Source: Branchinecta lynchi (Eukaryota > Arthropoda > Branchiopoda > Anostraca > Branchinectidae). From it: a stretch of DNA of 64,000 bases. A model generated the notes under the pieces. The model searched no databases and was not told the DNA's origin. It worked only from the letters and a program-made list of their open reading frames with translations. The position numbers and the translations under genes are program-made. This document shows positions 37,829 through 49,835 of the stretch, one piece after another. The stretch is taken from positions 9,338,561-9,402,560 of the forward strand of contig JAKZAP010000003.1 of assembly GCA_023053575.1 (NCBI GenBank), written 5' to 3'. Each line of letters opens with the position of its first letter. The stretch's first letter is position 1.

Positions 37829-38348
37829 CTGGCCTTTCTGTTGCAGCAGAAACCAAACTTTCTGTTTTTGTCATCTCTATGTTCTCCGGATTTTTCTCTT
37901 TGTCGGCAACTCCTGAAACTTCACTAATGGTTCCCTCTACAGTCAGCTCAGAGGCATGAGTTTTGCCCCACAGTACATCATCATCATCAATATCATTCTC
38001 AAGATCTGGATTATCATCTAATTCTTTCTGTAAATCCTCAATAACTCTCTGCAGTAGAGACTGCTGTTCCTGGATGAATTCATCAAGGTTTTGTATATCT
38101 GAGTTGAATAAATCACTGTCTAGAAGTTTCTGAAGATCTAATTCGTTTGCATATCCCTCAGATGGTGCAGCATTCGCTTCCTGAGCTGCTAAATTTGCTG
38201 TTGCACTTTCGTCTCTCTCCTGGTTCAGAGGAGTATCACTTTGAGGGGTCTCTCCATCCTCTTTTTTTTCTTCACACATGCACGGATTCCAGGCTAAACA
38301 CAGCAACAAAAAGGCTGCAAGCAGCACATTCTTTTTAAGAATGTTCAT
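37829..38348 (-). CDS. SEL1L: SEL1L coding exon 1: signal peptide and acidic N-terminal region
   Basis: It starts at an ATG preceded in frame by a TAG three bases upstream of the AAA codon, which fixes it as the first methionine. Residues 1-25 (MNILKKNVLLAAFLLLCLAW plus NPCMC) form a clear ER signal peptide with a positively charged start and a leucine/alanine core. The following roughly 148 residues are acidic and low-complexity, with a Gln/Leu-rich amphipathic stretch (DLQKLLDSDLFNSDIQNLDE, then FIQEQQSLLQRVIEDLQKEL) and a run of aspartates. Vertebrate SEL1L also has a signal peptide and an acidic, poorly conserved N-terminus. The exon ends CCA-G/GTAAGTT in phase 1. As the lumenal adaptor of HRD1 the product would be an ER membrane glycoprotein of ERAD. 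Assignment rests on the splice chain to exons 3 and 4. Confidence 0.82.
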
Positions 38349-38706
38349 TTTCTAATGAGAGAGTACAATTCAACTTCCTTAAAAGTCTTTTACTTTTCAA
38401 CCATGCCTTGTACACCAGCCAATATTTTCTAAAATGGAAATACATTAAGATAAAATTACAGGAAGCCTTTAATTTCTGGATTACACAGTTATAGGGTTGC
38501 AAAGAAGGTCAAAGATGGATTCTTAAAACTTGCAGTAGCTGTACCTAACTCTTTCTTACAGCCTGCAGGCTTAGTCCAATTCTTCCTCCTAAACTTTGAT
38601 TTACTTTATGCAAAGATAGCTATTAGGCCTATCGATGCAAAGCCAGCTATGAGTGCTATGATGGTAGACAGCAGTAAAGTACCTCATTACAAACTGTAAA
38701 CCTAAG
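38349..38706. promoter_or_regulatory. Probable SEL1L 5' UTR and promoter region
   Basis: Sequence immediately upstream of the SEL1L start on the minus strand. It should hold the transcription start and core promoter, but I see no clear TATA or initiator element, and a 5' UTR intron cannot be excluded. This call is from position only. Confidence 0.35.
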
Positions 38707-38770
38707 CAGGGGCGTCGCTAGCCAAAACTCGATGGGGGGGGGGGGGGAGGGGAGCAGGGCACCGGCAATC
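38707..38770. mobile_element. Solitary hAT-like end (CAGGGGCGTCGC)
   Basis: 'caggggcgtcgc' followed by a run of 14 Gs is the same as the left end of the hAT element at 59823 ('caggggcgtcgcaagggggg'). A partner end could not be found nearby, so this is a fragment or a diverged element. Confidence 0.5.
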
Positions 38771-39434
38771 TGCCGCTCGTTTTAGCTTTTCGTCCCATAT
38801 GAATTCAAAAACTTGTGATACCTGCAAGCGTTGAAGTCGTATCTCCCAGTATCTCCTAGCTCAGCGGCGGTTCGAAGGGCTTGGGCGTCGGAGGTGACTA
38901 CATCAATATACGACTGGCAGACGTCCGGCAAGGCTCAAGACTCATACCAGTTAGAAACATGGTCAAGAAACTCAACACCACATGCGAGAAACTGTATTTA
39001 AAATGTAAAGAAACTTAAGGTGAAAGTCATCCGTATCACAGGAATTCGTTCTGCAATCACGTGCCCCGCAACAGTTTCTAATGACTGTATATCAGACAGA
39101 ATTAAAATGAGCGCCGCAGGCAAAATGCAGGCGCAGGCGCCCGTAAAATTTTCGGACAAAACACTACTTCCCCCCAACAAAATCTAGCTTTTAATGTGAC
39201 CCAAGCCTCGAAATTCCAAGCCTTGACCCCGAATGAAATGAGACGACCTTTACAGTAAATAAAGCCTACTACGAAAGGCATCGCTGGCAAATTTTTTGGA
39301 ATCCTGTATAATCAGAAAAACTTCTCGGATCCTAAATGAAAGGAAAGCACGGATCTGCCCGTCTGTCTTGGTTCATAACGAACCTAGAAAATGTGAAGCA
39401 TATAGTTGGAGGTTGGTAGTGTTAGCTGGAAGTT

Positions 39435-41792
39435 GGTAGTGTCAGAGATGGGCGAATCCGAATACGGATTCGAATCCTTAGCTTCCTAGGCAGGATTCGG
39501 ATTCGGATTCCAAACCTTCAAAATCCCGAATCCGCTCGAGTTTTAGAAAATTGTGCTTTCCTAGCATTTTCGTAAAAACCGACAACCCCAGTAATCCGCT
39601 CGGGTTTTACAATTCCCAATGGAGAAAGGCATGCATGAAGGCTCAAACGAATTCAATTTTCAAAGGTAATTTGCATGGTTTTATGGAATTCATTAGCGCT
39701 GGTGCCCAACCAAGGTGAGGTAGCCAAAAACGGAAGCAAAGATAGGGAGCTCCGGCATTATGCCGTGAACTAGCATTGGGACCAAAGACTATTTACAAAT
39801 AGTCTTTGATTGTGACTATTTGTAATTGGCTTGGTTTGTTGGAAGTATATTGGAGTACGGCAGATAATAGTGAGGTGATGGTTATGGGCTCTGATACAGA
39901 CGATGAAGTTTAAACTGTAGTTTCTGGCCGGTCAGCCACACCTTTGAATCTAGCAAAGCAACAGCTAAATGATAGCCAGTATGGTAAAGTCGAGCTCTGG
40001 AACTAGCTCGTCGGGGAAGGTATCCCGCAGTATGAAGTGTCGTCTGTGTGTCGAAGTAACCGAGATCAGCACTTTGGGAACAACAATATCTAATTTCTAC
40101 CGCCATTTGAAGTTTAGCCATATTATGTTAGATTAGTCGCCATTTGTCTTTTGGATTTTACTTTTGGCGTTCATGTGGCGTTTAAATGAAACTTTGTGTG
40201 TTAAATATCTGCTTTTAAAAGCAGATATCTTCACCTTGGTTGCAATTCTAAGCTCATTCGAGTCTAGAAAAGATATGTCATAGTTGTAATATTTTGACTC
40301 GGTATTGCAGTAACCTATAACTTTTCTTTGCGTAAAGTCACTCAGTCGACAAGTCCTGTTTGTCAAATTGGCTCGGCCGTGCTCTTTGCGAAGCACGCAT
40401 AATCTGCGAGCCATAGTGTATCTTGCTCACAACCACTTCTATCTCTGTTGCAAGTTTTCGATAAGTAAAATTGTCATAGCAGCATTTCATCCTTCTCTCA
40501 GTTGGTAACTGCAGTATCTAACCCCCTTGCTCATCGCCTCCCTCTCTTTACGCCCAAGTCGGCTATGACGGTATTCCTAAGATCCTTCCGTCGACAGGAT
40601 GACTAATTTGACAGGGGTTACCCACTCTTCGAGTTTAGTGTAAGGCAAGTTTTCAGTGCCCAGTCAGTGCAGGTACCGGTTGCCACTTGTTAAAGTATTA
40701 AAATCAGCAGGTTTGAAGATAAAACGCTTAATTTATGGCCAGCATCGTTGACTTCGACGGGTGCCAGGGAAGGGTGCACAGCAAGTGCCCGAGAGTGGAT
40801 ATCCCCTAGCTCCTTCGAAATGTTAAATTTGCGGAAGTCCACCTTCGGAAAAGCTGTTCCTTGGGCATATTTTGGATTTATTGTTTCGTTTTTGTTTTCT
40901 GTAGCCTATCACAACAAACTTGAGATTCGCGCATGTTTTCTGTTGACGCATCCGTACCAGTAAGTGCTCTGTCCTACCGTTGTGATTTTCCAGTCAATAA
41001 AAATTCATTTCATAGAATTCATGTTATCCGTAATCGCGATCGGTATTTTTCTTGCGTTTGCATTAGCTAAACGTTTCGACCTGATCAGGATCGAACTCGA
41101 TCGAAATATGAGAATATGAAAACTAAGGAGAACCAGTGGATTTTCTTGAAAGTGGAGTTTATAAGATTCCTTAAGTCGAAGTTGAATGCGAATCATATCT
41201 GATAGTGCAAAACAGATATATTAGCTGCATTTTTATTAGAGCTATATTCGTCCCTTCTTGGTAACGGTCCTCTTCAGACCAGAAGCTGCTTCGCTCAAGC
41301 TGGAAAATCAAGTTAACTTTCTAGCTTGAGCCTATTTCTTTGTCGGTTTCATTTGATGTGGGTACGGGTCATATGGTTATAAAGTAGGAAAATAAACAAG
41401 TGCAGTTGGAAACAACTAACTGGACAATTTCCGGTGATGTGGAAAAACGTTTCTCGATTGCTGGGGCCATCGGCCGAGCAAGAAAAGCCAAAATCAGTCC
41501 CATTACGGTTGAAGCTCTTCTCGAGCTATCCTGTTCAAGAGGGAGATGGTTCAGTGACAAAGCAATTAGTGCCTTGTTTATTAGTGTAGCCTGTTCTTCC
41601 TTTTTTTGTCACCCTTCATTAAGAAACTATACCCTGTTATACCAGTATATTCGTCTCAATTTGTTAAAGCCAGATTCGAATCCGGATTCGAATCCTCAGC
41701 TAAAATGGTGGATTCAGATTCATACCTAGCCCTGGATTAGGATTCAGACTCGAATCCTTTGATGACCGGATTCGCCCATCTCTGGGTAGTGT
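39435..41792. mobile_element. hAT element, 2.34 kb, with 8-bp duplication GGTAGTGT
   Basis: The element proper is 39443-41784. The ends are CAGAGATGGGCGAATCCG and the exact complement (18 bp), flanked by GGTAGTGT on both sides (39435-39442, 41785-41792). The subterminal regions are rich in 'ggattcggattc' words. It retains a recognisable fragment of transposase near the 3' end (separate entry). At about 41190-41330 a fragment related to the foldback family ('agtgcaaaacagat', 'gctcaagctggaaaat') appears nested inside. It lies upstream of the SEL1L start. Confidence 0.92.
41400..41729 (+). pseudogene. hAT transposase C-terminal (dimerisation) remnant
   Basis: A 109-codon open frame contains EKRFSIAGAIGRARKAKISP followed by ITVEALLEL. 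The pattern (E)(R/K)xFSxAGxI...(R)xxxSPxTVExLLxL is the core of the hAT dimerisation domain (hATC). The rest of the transposase, including the zinc finger and the catalytic RNase H-like regions, was not recognised upstream within the element, which is interrupted and degenerate. This supports the hAT assignment made from the element ends. Confidence 0.75.
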
Positions 41793-41846
41793 CTCATTCG
41801 ACCCTTTCCGAAAAAGAAGTAGCCTACTGATCACCCAGGAAAACAA

Positions 41847-42832
41847 GACCAAAGGTTTCGATGGGATCCCAAAAGTTCAAATTTGTCCAGACAATTGGGT
41901 CTTGTCTTCGCCAGATCCAGTCTTCGCCAGACTCCTTGAACACTTTTACTATTAAAGAAACAGATTAAGGCCAAATAGCTAATCATATGAGAATATCAAG
42001 TTCAGATATGGATTCAACATGTGTGTTTACCCTTTTAAGTCATATCTATTTTGACGAAGCAGATCGAAACTTCCTGCCTTACTTCTGCCAATTTTCCGGT
42101 TTTGGCGGAATTCCGGAACTACTCGTCCGAAAATAAAGCTCAAAAACGAATTCACCATGTCTTCTTACCCCTACATCCAACCTCTAATCAACTTCAGATT
42201 AAACTTTTACTTTTAACAAATTTTACGTCAGCCAGATTCCGAGCGATCTATCCGTCCAAATGATTTTTATATGTAAATTCAGCATGTTTACTATCCCGCA
42301 GATCGAACACCTTATCAAATTTAAATAAAACTTTTACTCTTAAAAAATTCTCCGGTTTTGGCTGGATTCCGGCCAAACTAATTGTCCGGCGAGAAAATAA
42401 TTTTCATATTCGGACGTTTCCTTGCCCCTAAATCGATCCCCCAATCAACTTCATAATAAACTTTTAGTTTTCACAAATTTTCCGGTTTTTGCCGGATTCC
42501 CGGTGAACTATTTGTCCGGCGAAATAAATTTAATTTTCGAATTCAGCATGTCTCCTTACCTTTAATTCGACTATTTTATTAGCTTTTAAAAATATTTTTT
42601 GTTCCCCTTAATTTCAAACCCCTCCCCCACCCCTAAATATAGAGCTACATAGCCCATCTTCGAACTTGACCTGTACTTTGACCTCATGAGTCCTCATGCC
42701 AAGTTTGATCAAAACATCTCAACCCCTTCGAGAGTTATTGTGCTAACAGATGAACAAACGGATGGACAGACAGAAAACTTTTGCGATGTCATAGGTATCC
42801 CTCCACTTACATTTTGGGATCCCAAAAACTTG
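41847..42832 (+). repeat. GGGATCCC-bounded tandem-repeat element (family A), complete copy
   Basis: It starts 'gaccaaaggtttcgatggga' and 'tcccaaaa', nearly identical to the 3822 copy for about 60 bp. It continues with several 137-bp-type core units, then 'cctcccccacccctaaatat', a microsatellite-like 'gatgaacaaacggatggaca', and ends TTTTGGGATCCCAAAA, a 16-bp perfect palindrome at 42816-42831. It begins 55 bp from the hAT element. No coding capacity. Confidence 0.8.
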
Positions 42833-45272
42833 ACAGAGCAGACTTGTTCTGAATTTACAGTTTACAATAAAATAAAAATCAAAAGACTTGTTAAATAATC
42901 AGGCCTGTATTTATATCTTCTCTCATTGCTCGCAAAGCCAATTAAGTTTTAACCGTCACACTGGAAGAAAACTGTTGTTATCATAAAATTATTTTCTGTT
43001 AAAGTCGTGAAGTCGCTATTATAACAGCCAAGCTAGTGGAAATATGTCTGCATTCTACATTCTGACTACAGTATACCAGTATCAAGTCAAAGACTTTAAT
43101 GTCAGTGTCAGTGAAGAAGTTCCAGATCAACTTTAGATCAACTAGGCCTAGCCTAGGCTAAGTCTAATGTTAATTAACAGATTAAGTGAACATGGATCAT
43201 GATAAATATTCCTTAAAAGGTTTCACTAACTTACAGTAAAGTGTCCCAGTTTTTAGAAATACTTTTCTTGTAGGAAGAATGTTCATGCAACGGCAATTAG
43301 ATTTACCAAAATAAAAAAGTCACATCACTACGACTTTTTGAACTTCGTGCCTCGTTAGAGCCACGTCAGCCAATCAGAAAGCTCGAAACTAGAGTTAATA
43401 ATTCTATCAAGAATCGCCTTCACAGATTTCGCGAAACTTTTAAACTGTATAGGATGCATGACGCAGCATCTGATCATTCCCCCTTGCCAGCAGCTCGCCA
43501 GTAGTCGCCAGCAATCTTGGTCCGTGAAACTCGAAACCCTAGGTCTCTGTTGGCAGAGACGACTATAATACCTTGGATTACGTGTTGGAAAGTAGGTTAA
43601 ACAGTACAAAGAAGGCAAAAGCAGTGTATAAAAATAGGCAGTGTCCTGCCTTTTCTTTGTTCTTGCTGTTCTCTAGACTTAAGCAGTTTAGGGCTAGAGG
43701 TTCAGGAGGGGCATCCAACCTTGAACCTGGCCTAAAAAGGATGGAAGGAAATTCCAGTCCCCTGAGGACCTGTTTTGGACTGCACAGAGACTTCCTTGTA
43801 AGGTTTTCAGGCGGAGTTCAAGGTCATATAAATTTGAGGTTGGATTCCTCTCCTGTACTATAGAGTATCCTTCCATCTAAGCAAGGGATCTTAAGTTGTA
43901 TTCTTTCTCTCCATCTAAGCAAATGATTTTTCAGCTTGACAGCTATTAGGAATGGCTATGCATTAGGCTAGGGCAATTCTGATGCAAATCCCTGATTTTT
44001 GTATGGGCAAAGCTTTGCCAAATGTTGCATATGTCCACATCCACAATCCAGAAGGCCCAGTCAGCCAAATGCCACTGATCTTTTGATATCCTATGCCAAA
44101 CGCTGGGTGTATCAAGTGTTTGCCATGCCCTATGCTTAAGACCTTCCTGATAGGGGTATGTTTTTTTACTGGATTTTTTTTAGACTTTACAGGATCTTCT
44201 CTGTTGTGACAATCTCTGCAAAAACTCTAGAATACTGTTGTGTTCTTACTTCAACTATGTTTTTACAAACAACATAAAGCAAAAAATAGGCTTATTTCTG
44301 TATCTGATATAGCCTACTGATATACGGTACACCAAAATATTGTATCTGATCTGAGGGACTTTTATTTTTCCACCTGGGGCTCTAGTAATGATGTTCAGAT
44401 TGTATGCTGCTTGCACGACAAACCAAAATTCATCCAGCAAACAGAATTTCAATTTAAACAAAGGCCTGCATTTCCAGGGTGAAAGATGTGACATCGTAAA
44501 AGTTATGCATGTAGAAAAGTAGGAAAGGTTTTGGCACTGTCTACATTTCTAGTTTGAAAATATCTGAAGTGTAAAGGGAGAAGCGCATAGAAGTACCACA
44601 CATCCGAAAGAATAAGTTCATTCTATGAAATTGGTTATCCCTGTGTAACGGACAAATGAATAAACATATTTTTATCGGGTTTTCAGGCATACTTAAGTGA
44701 TATGTGACTAGACTGTTTGATTTCAGCCCTGTTTGGCTAAACTTTAAAATTGTCACTTAAAATTAAAAAGTCTTGGCCTTCAACCCTTCCTACAAACTTA
44801 CTCATCACGTTTTAAGCATTTTCAATTTGTCCAAAACACATCCAATTGCACATTGGTCAACTAGATCGGTTGCACATAAGATTATTAACAGACTTTTAAG
44901 AGGCTTGTCTTGCTAAAAATTCATTCCCGTTTTGCTTGCGGTAACAGGGATTGTCTGAGACATGTCGGAAACAAGGCTAACTCGTTTTTGAACTGTTCTT
45001 GGCCAGCATTCGAAAAAGCTGTCAAACTTGAGTAGAGGGTACTGTGGTATTATTCCTGGAACAGTATTTGAAGGTTGGAAATGATATAAATTTCAATAGG
45101 TTACCTAATTCTTGAAAGCTACAGAAAATTAGGAGATTACTGGAATCACCTGGTGAATGTTCCTGTACTCTGTGTTGTCTGTCTATACAAACCGCTTTGG
45201 TAAGTGGTGTGTCGGGGTCATCCCGATAAGCTATTAGTCTATGCTTATCAGGCAAGCAGCAAAATTTTGTTA
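42833..45272. other. Intergenic, mostly unique-looking, no gene recognised
   Basis: There is no exon I can support on either strand. 43340-43560 contains an inverted CCAAT-type word ('cagccaatcag') and several 'cgccag' words, and could be promoter-like for a plus-strand transcript such as the PLEKHJ1-like gene, but this is speculative. Open frames of up to 96 codons at 43573-43863 overlap on both strands without a domain. Confidence 0.4.
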
Positions 45273-45435
45273 GATTCCCTGAGCCAAATTCTGGTAGATT
45301 CTGTGGGGCAAATCCCGGCGGGTCCCCTGATCTAACCTCCGGTAAATCCCGTGACACAAGTTTAGATAGATTCCCTGAATCAAGTTCCGATGGATTCCTT
45401 GAGCAAGATTGTGATAGATCCCCGGTAGATTGCTT
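45273..45435. repeat. 24-bp minisatellite (about 6.5 copies)
   Basis: Units close to GATTCCCTGAGCAAAGTTCCGGTA are repeated in register every 24 bp from 45273 to about 45435, with drift between units. A further partial unit ('gattcccggagcaagttccg') occurs at about 46771. Because 24 is a multiple of three, both strands carry open periodic frames; on the minus strand one reads as 8-residue repeats such as GIYHNLAQ, GIHRNLIQ, GIYLNLCH. Confidence 0.85.
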
Positions 45436-45499
45436 GTGCAACATTTTTGGCACTTGCAGCTTCGCTCAAATGCATATACCGATGACTTTTCGGTTGGTC

Positions 45500-46490
45500 G
45501 GCCCACTATTCTCGAGTTAGGGTACTTCCAGAAGGGCTAGGACGATGAAACTTGGCAGGCATATTAGGGACGCGACCAAAGTAACTTGGAAATAGTCACT
45601 TGCCCGATCCGAGCATCGGGGGGGGGGGGGAGGGGGAGGTGTCGGTATCCGTAAAATAGGGGCATGCATAACTTTCGAATGGGAGATCGGGTCTTAATGA
45701 AACCTCAGATGTCTCATTTCAAGTCCGGACCAGATCCGATGAATCTGGGGGGGGGGGGGGGTCGGAGCGGGGAACCGGAAATCGTGTGAAACTCTTGGAG
45801 TGGAGCGATCGGGATGAAACTTGGTGGGAAGAACAAGCACAAGCTCTAGATACATAATTGACAGAACTGGACCGGATTCGGACACCGTGGGGGAAGTTGG
45901 TAGGGGGTTCCGGAATTCAGCGATCCGTAGTTAATGTACTTCCAGGTGGGCTAGGACGATAAAACTTGGTAGTCATATCAGAGACCCTATCAGATTCGCT
46001 TCAAAACAGTCACTTGCGCGATCCGACCATCGTGGGGGAGGGGGAGACAGCGGAATCCGGAAATTAGTGGCATGCATAACTTTCGAACGGGTTATCGGAT
46101 CTTAATGAAACTTGCTATCTTGAAATACCTCATGTCTCAGATATCCCATTTCAAGTCCGGACCGGACCCGATGAATTGGGGGGGGGGGGGTCGGAGAGGA
46201 TAACCGGAAATCTTGTGACACGCATAGAGTGGAGCGATCAGGATGAAACTTGGTGGGAAGTACAGGTACAAGTCCTAGGTGCATCAATGACACAATCGGA
46301 CTGGATTCGGGTACCGGGGGGGGGGGGGGCTGTACGGGGTGTCCGAAATTCCGGTGATTGTGAGTTAAGGTACCTCCAGATGTGCTAGGACGATAGAACT
46401 TTGCAGGAGCATTAGAAACTTAACATCATTGAGTTAGACATCGCCACTTCTCCGATCCGATCATCCCTTAAAGAACTCATCTTAACCGCA
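45500..46490 (-). repeat. C-run-anchored tandem-repeat element (family B), reverse orientation
   Basis: More than two units. 'ggtacttccagaagggctag', 'gtacttccaggtgggctagg' and 'ggtacctccagatgtgctag' begin near 45521, 45939 and 46370, giving periods of about 418 and 431 bp. G-runs at 45620, 45748, 46177 and 46316 mark matching places in the units. Confidence 0.85.
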
Positions 46491-47560
46491 AAATACAAAA
46501 AATACTTGAAGCAAAATTTAATTTTTCACGATCGCCATGATCATATGATCCTTTTTGCCTCAAAGGTTTTGCTTAGAAATTAATTTTTAGCATCCTTAAA
46601 GTGCGCATCTTAACCGAAAAGTGAAAAAAAAAAACATTTGACGTAACTTCGTTCCTCTAGCCCAGCCTTGCAAGTTTGGCGCATCTTAACCGAAAAGTGA
46701 AAAAAGTACGACCATCACTTCCATCTGACCCAGTCTTGCAAGTGCCATATGAGCTTTCAGCTCTTGTTGTAGATTCCCGGAGCAAGTTCCGGTAGTTCCC
46801 TAAAAACTCAGGTGAGTTCGACAAATTCTAACTAGCGGGGCTTCGCCGCACCAGTCAAAACTTACCGGATTTTTTCCCAGACCTTCTGAGGGGTGCACCC
46901 CCTCCCCCCCCCCCCCCCCTCGGGACGCCCTTGCCTATTCCTAACGCTCGATACACTATGCCAAATGTCGGATACTCAAAGTCAATAAATATTGATGTGA
47001 TTGAGTGAAGCTCAGAAATCAACCAGTCAGAATTCATCTAGGCTATTGTAAAGCAGGTCCGGGTTAGGGAAACAACGGGTACCCAGCGCACAGGGTATCC
47101 AACAAGAGTTGGAAGCTCATATGGCACTTGCAAGGCTGGCTCACAGGAAGAAACTTACAATTTGCCTTTTCGTGGGTTTGTTCTGATCATCTGTAAGCAG
47201 AACCCTTGAAATAAGAATGATCATAGACTTGAAAATCATGAGAATGTATCATTTGGTAAAAAGTATTTTATTTTTGACTTGGCTGTAGTGATGCGCACTT
47301 TAGAGGCGCTAGAAATCCATCTGTAAGCGAACCCCTTGAGACAATAACGATAACAGACCCTTGGGGATCATTAATGTATATCGTTCGGTCGAAAGCATTT
47401 TTTTCACATTTCGGTTAAGATGCGCACTTTAAGGGAGCTAAAACTTCATTTGTAAACAAAGCCCTTATGGAAAATTTGATAATGGGCTCATGAGGATCAT
47501 GAAAATGTATATTTAATATATAACATGAAAAAGATCACTAGAGACATGTCCTCTGTTAAG
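46491..47560. repeat. Degenerate repeats built on 'gcgcatcttaaccgaaaagtg'
   Basis: The word 'gcgcatcttaaccg' and its complement 'cggttaagatgcgcacttta' recur several times in both orientations, spaced 90-250 bp. The phrase 'cccttgagac/aaataa.gat.ata.ac' repeats at about 47205, 47335 and 47465. A C-run lies at 46902-46918. No gene was recognised. Confidence 0.5.
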
Positions 47561-47579
47561 TATAAATTTTCGAATTTTA

Positions 47580-48134
47580 TAGTGTTCCGGATCCAGTCCA
47601 GTTGTGTTAAACGATTTATCTAGAAGAGATGCTTGTTCGTCCCAGGAGGTTTCACTCCAATCCCTACATTCTAACCCTTTCTCGAGATTTCCTGTCCCCC
47701 GTAGCTGTCGAATCCGGTCCGGACTTAAAAATAGGAAATCAGAGATATGGCATCTATTCAGTTATTAAGTTTCATTCCAATCCAATCACCCGTTCGAAAG
47801 TTTCGCACTACTCAATTTTCCGGAATCCCCCGCCCTGACCCCCCCCCCCAAATAACCGGACCGGGAAACTTATTATTTCCAAGTTAGTTTGGTCACCTGT
47901 AATCTGATCTGATTACAGATTACAGGTTTGTTTCCTTCCCCGAGGTTGAACCAGAGGATTCACAGCCTGACGAGTACCCTTGCCAAGAAGGGCCGAAATA
48001 TCGCTGATGAAGAATCGTAGCTGACGTATCCGTTGAAAACATTGTTTGAATAAACCACTAGAAATTCGGACCCCCTCCCCCCCCCCCAACTGCCCCAAAG
48101 TGAGCGGATCGACCCGAGACAATTCGGGAACCGT
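47580..48134 (+). repeat. C-run-anchored tandem-repeat element (family B), left part of a split copy
   Basis: It shows 'gcttgttcgtcccaggaggt', 'gaatccggtccggactt', 'catctattcagttattaagt' and 'ccaagttagtttggtca', all family B phrases. A foldback-family fragment at about 47985-48060 ('ccttgccaagaagggccgaa', 'gtagctgacgtatccgtt') is nested in it. The family resumes at 49430 after the retrotransposon. Confidence 0.65.
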
Positions 48135-49430
48135 CCTAAAACTTCTACCAGTCATTACTTAATTAGTCTTATTGATTTTATTTTAAAAAATTTGGACGAC
48201 CCTAATAAGTGGATTAACTTAATAACCATAGATTTTAGAAAAGGTTTTTATCTCATTAATCATACAATTTTGATTAAGAGACCTATCGAAAAGTCCAAGG
48301 TCAGTCCTTTTATTGTAAATATTTTAGTTGGATTTTTGAAGAATAGAAAACAAACAACGAAGTACAAAAACGTGTTCTCTGAACTATCGGATATTTTCTG
48401 TGGTGTTCCGCAGGGAACTTTACTTGGACCTATCCTGTTCCTTGTCATGATGAATGATATAGCTCAAGAGCACCCGGATCGCTGGAAGTTTGTGGATGAT
48501 TTAAGCTTAACCGAAGTATGCTACAGAAATATTAAAAGCAAAGCTGCAGGCATAATAGAAGACATTAAAGATGAAGCCAGGTTGTTGGACATGCAGGTAA
48601 ACGAAGACAAAAGTGCAATTTTAACCTTTTCCTTCCTCAAAACTAGCATTTCCTTTGAAGAAATACTGCCATCTGGTTTACGGGTACAGAAGCTAAAGCT
48701 CCTTGGTGTAACAATAACGTCTGATCTTAAATGGGAGGACAGCACCAACGTAATGCTAAAGCGTGCAAACACTGGTCTACAGCTGTTAAAACTTCTGGCT
48801 AAGTTCCAAGTACCTAATTCCCATCTTGTCCGAATTTACGTTTCTTTCATTCGATCCACTTTGGAATACGCGGCTGCTGTTTGGCACTTTGCCCTAACTG
48901 CCGAACAGTCACAACAAATAGAAAGAATACAGAAACGTGCACTCCTAATAATAAGTCGTGAGCCCAAAGTTCCCTATTCTGCTCCCTTAAAAACGTTTAA
49001 GATGGAAACCCTTGAGAGTCGGAGACTGCGGCTGAGCTTAGCGGTTGGTCATAAGCTCCTCCACCATCCTGTTCTATTCGATATCCTTCCCCCTCCTTAT
49101 GAAAACACAAGAAACCGACAGGAGAGGGTCGCAAGTTCAAAGGTTCCAAAGTTGTCCCCCATACCTGCAACACATACAAAAAAGCTTCGTTCCGAGTTTC
49201 ACCAAAATTTATAATGATGGTGGTAGCTGTCTGTGATATTATCCCAACGTCTGTGTTCTGTTTTTGGTTTTTATTTATATATTATAATAGCCAATAGGTC
49301 TGTGATGACGAATGGATGATTAACTGTATAGACTATAAAATGTGCATTGTACTTGACGTAATACCCTAATTTGGCATTGCCATGATAGTGGTTTTTTGAA
49401 GTAAATTCGTTACTTACTTACTTACTTACT
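48135..49430 (+). mobile_element. 5'-truncated non-LTR retrotransposon with (TTAC)n tail
   Basis: It contains a reverse transcriptase C-terminal coding segment (separate entry), then a 3' UTR of about 195 bp ending in five TTAC repeats at 49409-49429. Tandem short repeats at the 3' end are typical of CR1/L2/jockey-type elements. The 5' end is truncated just before 48190. The insertion sits between two parts of a family B repeat copy. Confidence 0.8.
48192..49214 (+). pseudogene. Reverse transcriptase C-terminal half of a jockey/CR1-like ORF2
   Basis: The open frame of 340 codons carries reverse transcriptase motifs in order. DFRKGFYLINHTIL (residues 14-27) corresponds to the usual DFxKAFDxVxHxxL block, with the Ala and Asp replaced. 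GVPQGTLLGPILFL is at 71-84, and FVDD at 100-103 is the catalytic box, normally F/YADD or YVDD. Later come KLLGVTI and a thumb/connection region (VRIYVSFIRSTLEYAAAVW, QIERIQKRAL). The first catalytic block and the endonuclease domain are missing, so the copy is 5'-truncated and inactive although the remaining frame is uninterrupted to its stop. The methionine at 48192 is not the native start. The intact frame suggests a fairly recent insertion. Confidence 0.88.
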
Positions 49431-49835
49431 ATCCGTTCCGGTTATGTCAATGACGTATCTCCACTCTAAGCGTTTCTCAAGATTTCCAGTTTTTCCCTCC
49501 AACTCCCCCCAGTGTCACCGGATCCGGTCTGGATTTAAAATGGAACATCTGAGACACGAGTTCCTTCCATATTGTAAGTCTCATTAAGATCCGATCACCC
49601 GTTCGTAAGCTAAAAAATCTAATTTTTCCTGTTTTTTCCGGATTCCCCCTTCCTCCACTCCCGTCCAGATGGTCGGATCAGGGAAACGACTATTTCTAGT
49701 TTGATCTGATCCGGTCCCTGATACGCCTGCCAAGTTTCATCGTCCTAGTTTATCTGGAAGTGCCCGAACTAGCAAAACCGGGACCGACTGACGGACAGAA
49801 ATTGCAATCGCTATATGGCACTTGGCCATAAAAAA
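49430..49835 (+). repeat. C-run-anchored tandem-repeat element (family B), right part of a split copy
   Basis: It resumes with 'tccggttatgtcaatgac' and contains 'cggatccggtctgga', 'gatccgatcacccgttcg' and 'aagtttcatcgtcctagttt'. It ends 'ccgggaccgactgacggaca', 'atatggcacttggcc', i.e. the family terminus, though the hairpin's second arm is missing. Confidence 0.75.

Noticed and set aside
43340..43570. Possible promoter with an inverted CCAAT box
   Set aside because: A single short motif; no transcript start, TATA or downstream exon could be supported.
45022..45453. 143-codon minus-strand open frame
   Set aside because: The N-terminal half is the 24-bp minisatellite in translation; the rest shows no family. 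Kept only as a repeat observation.
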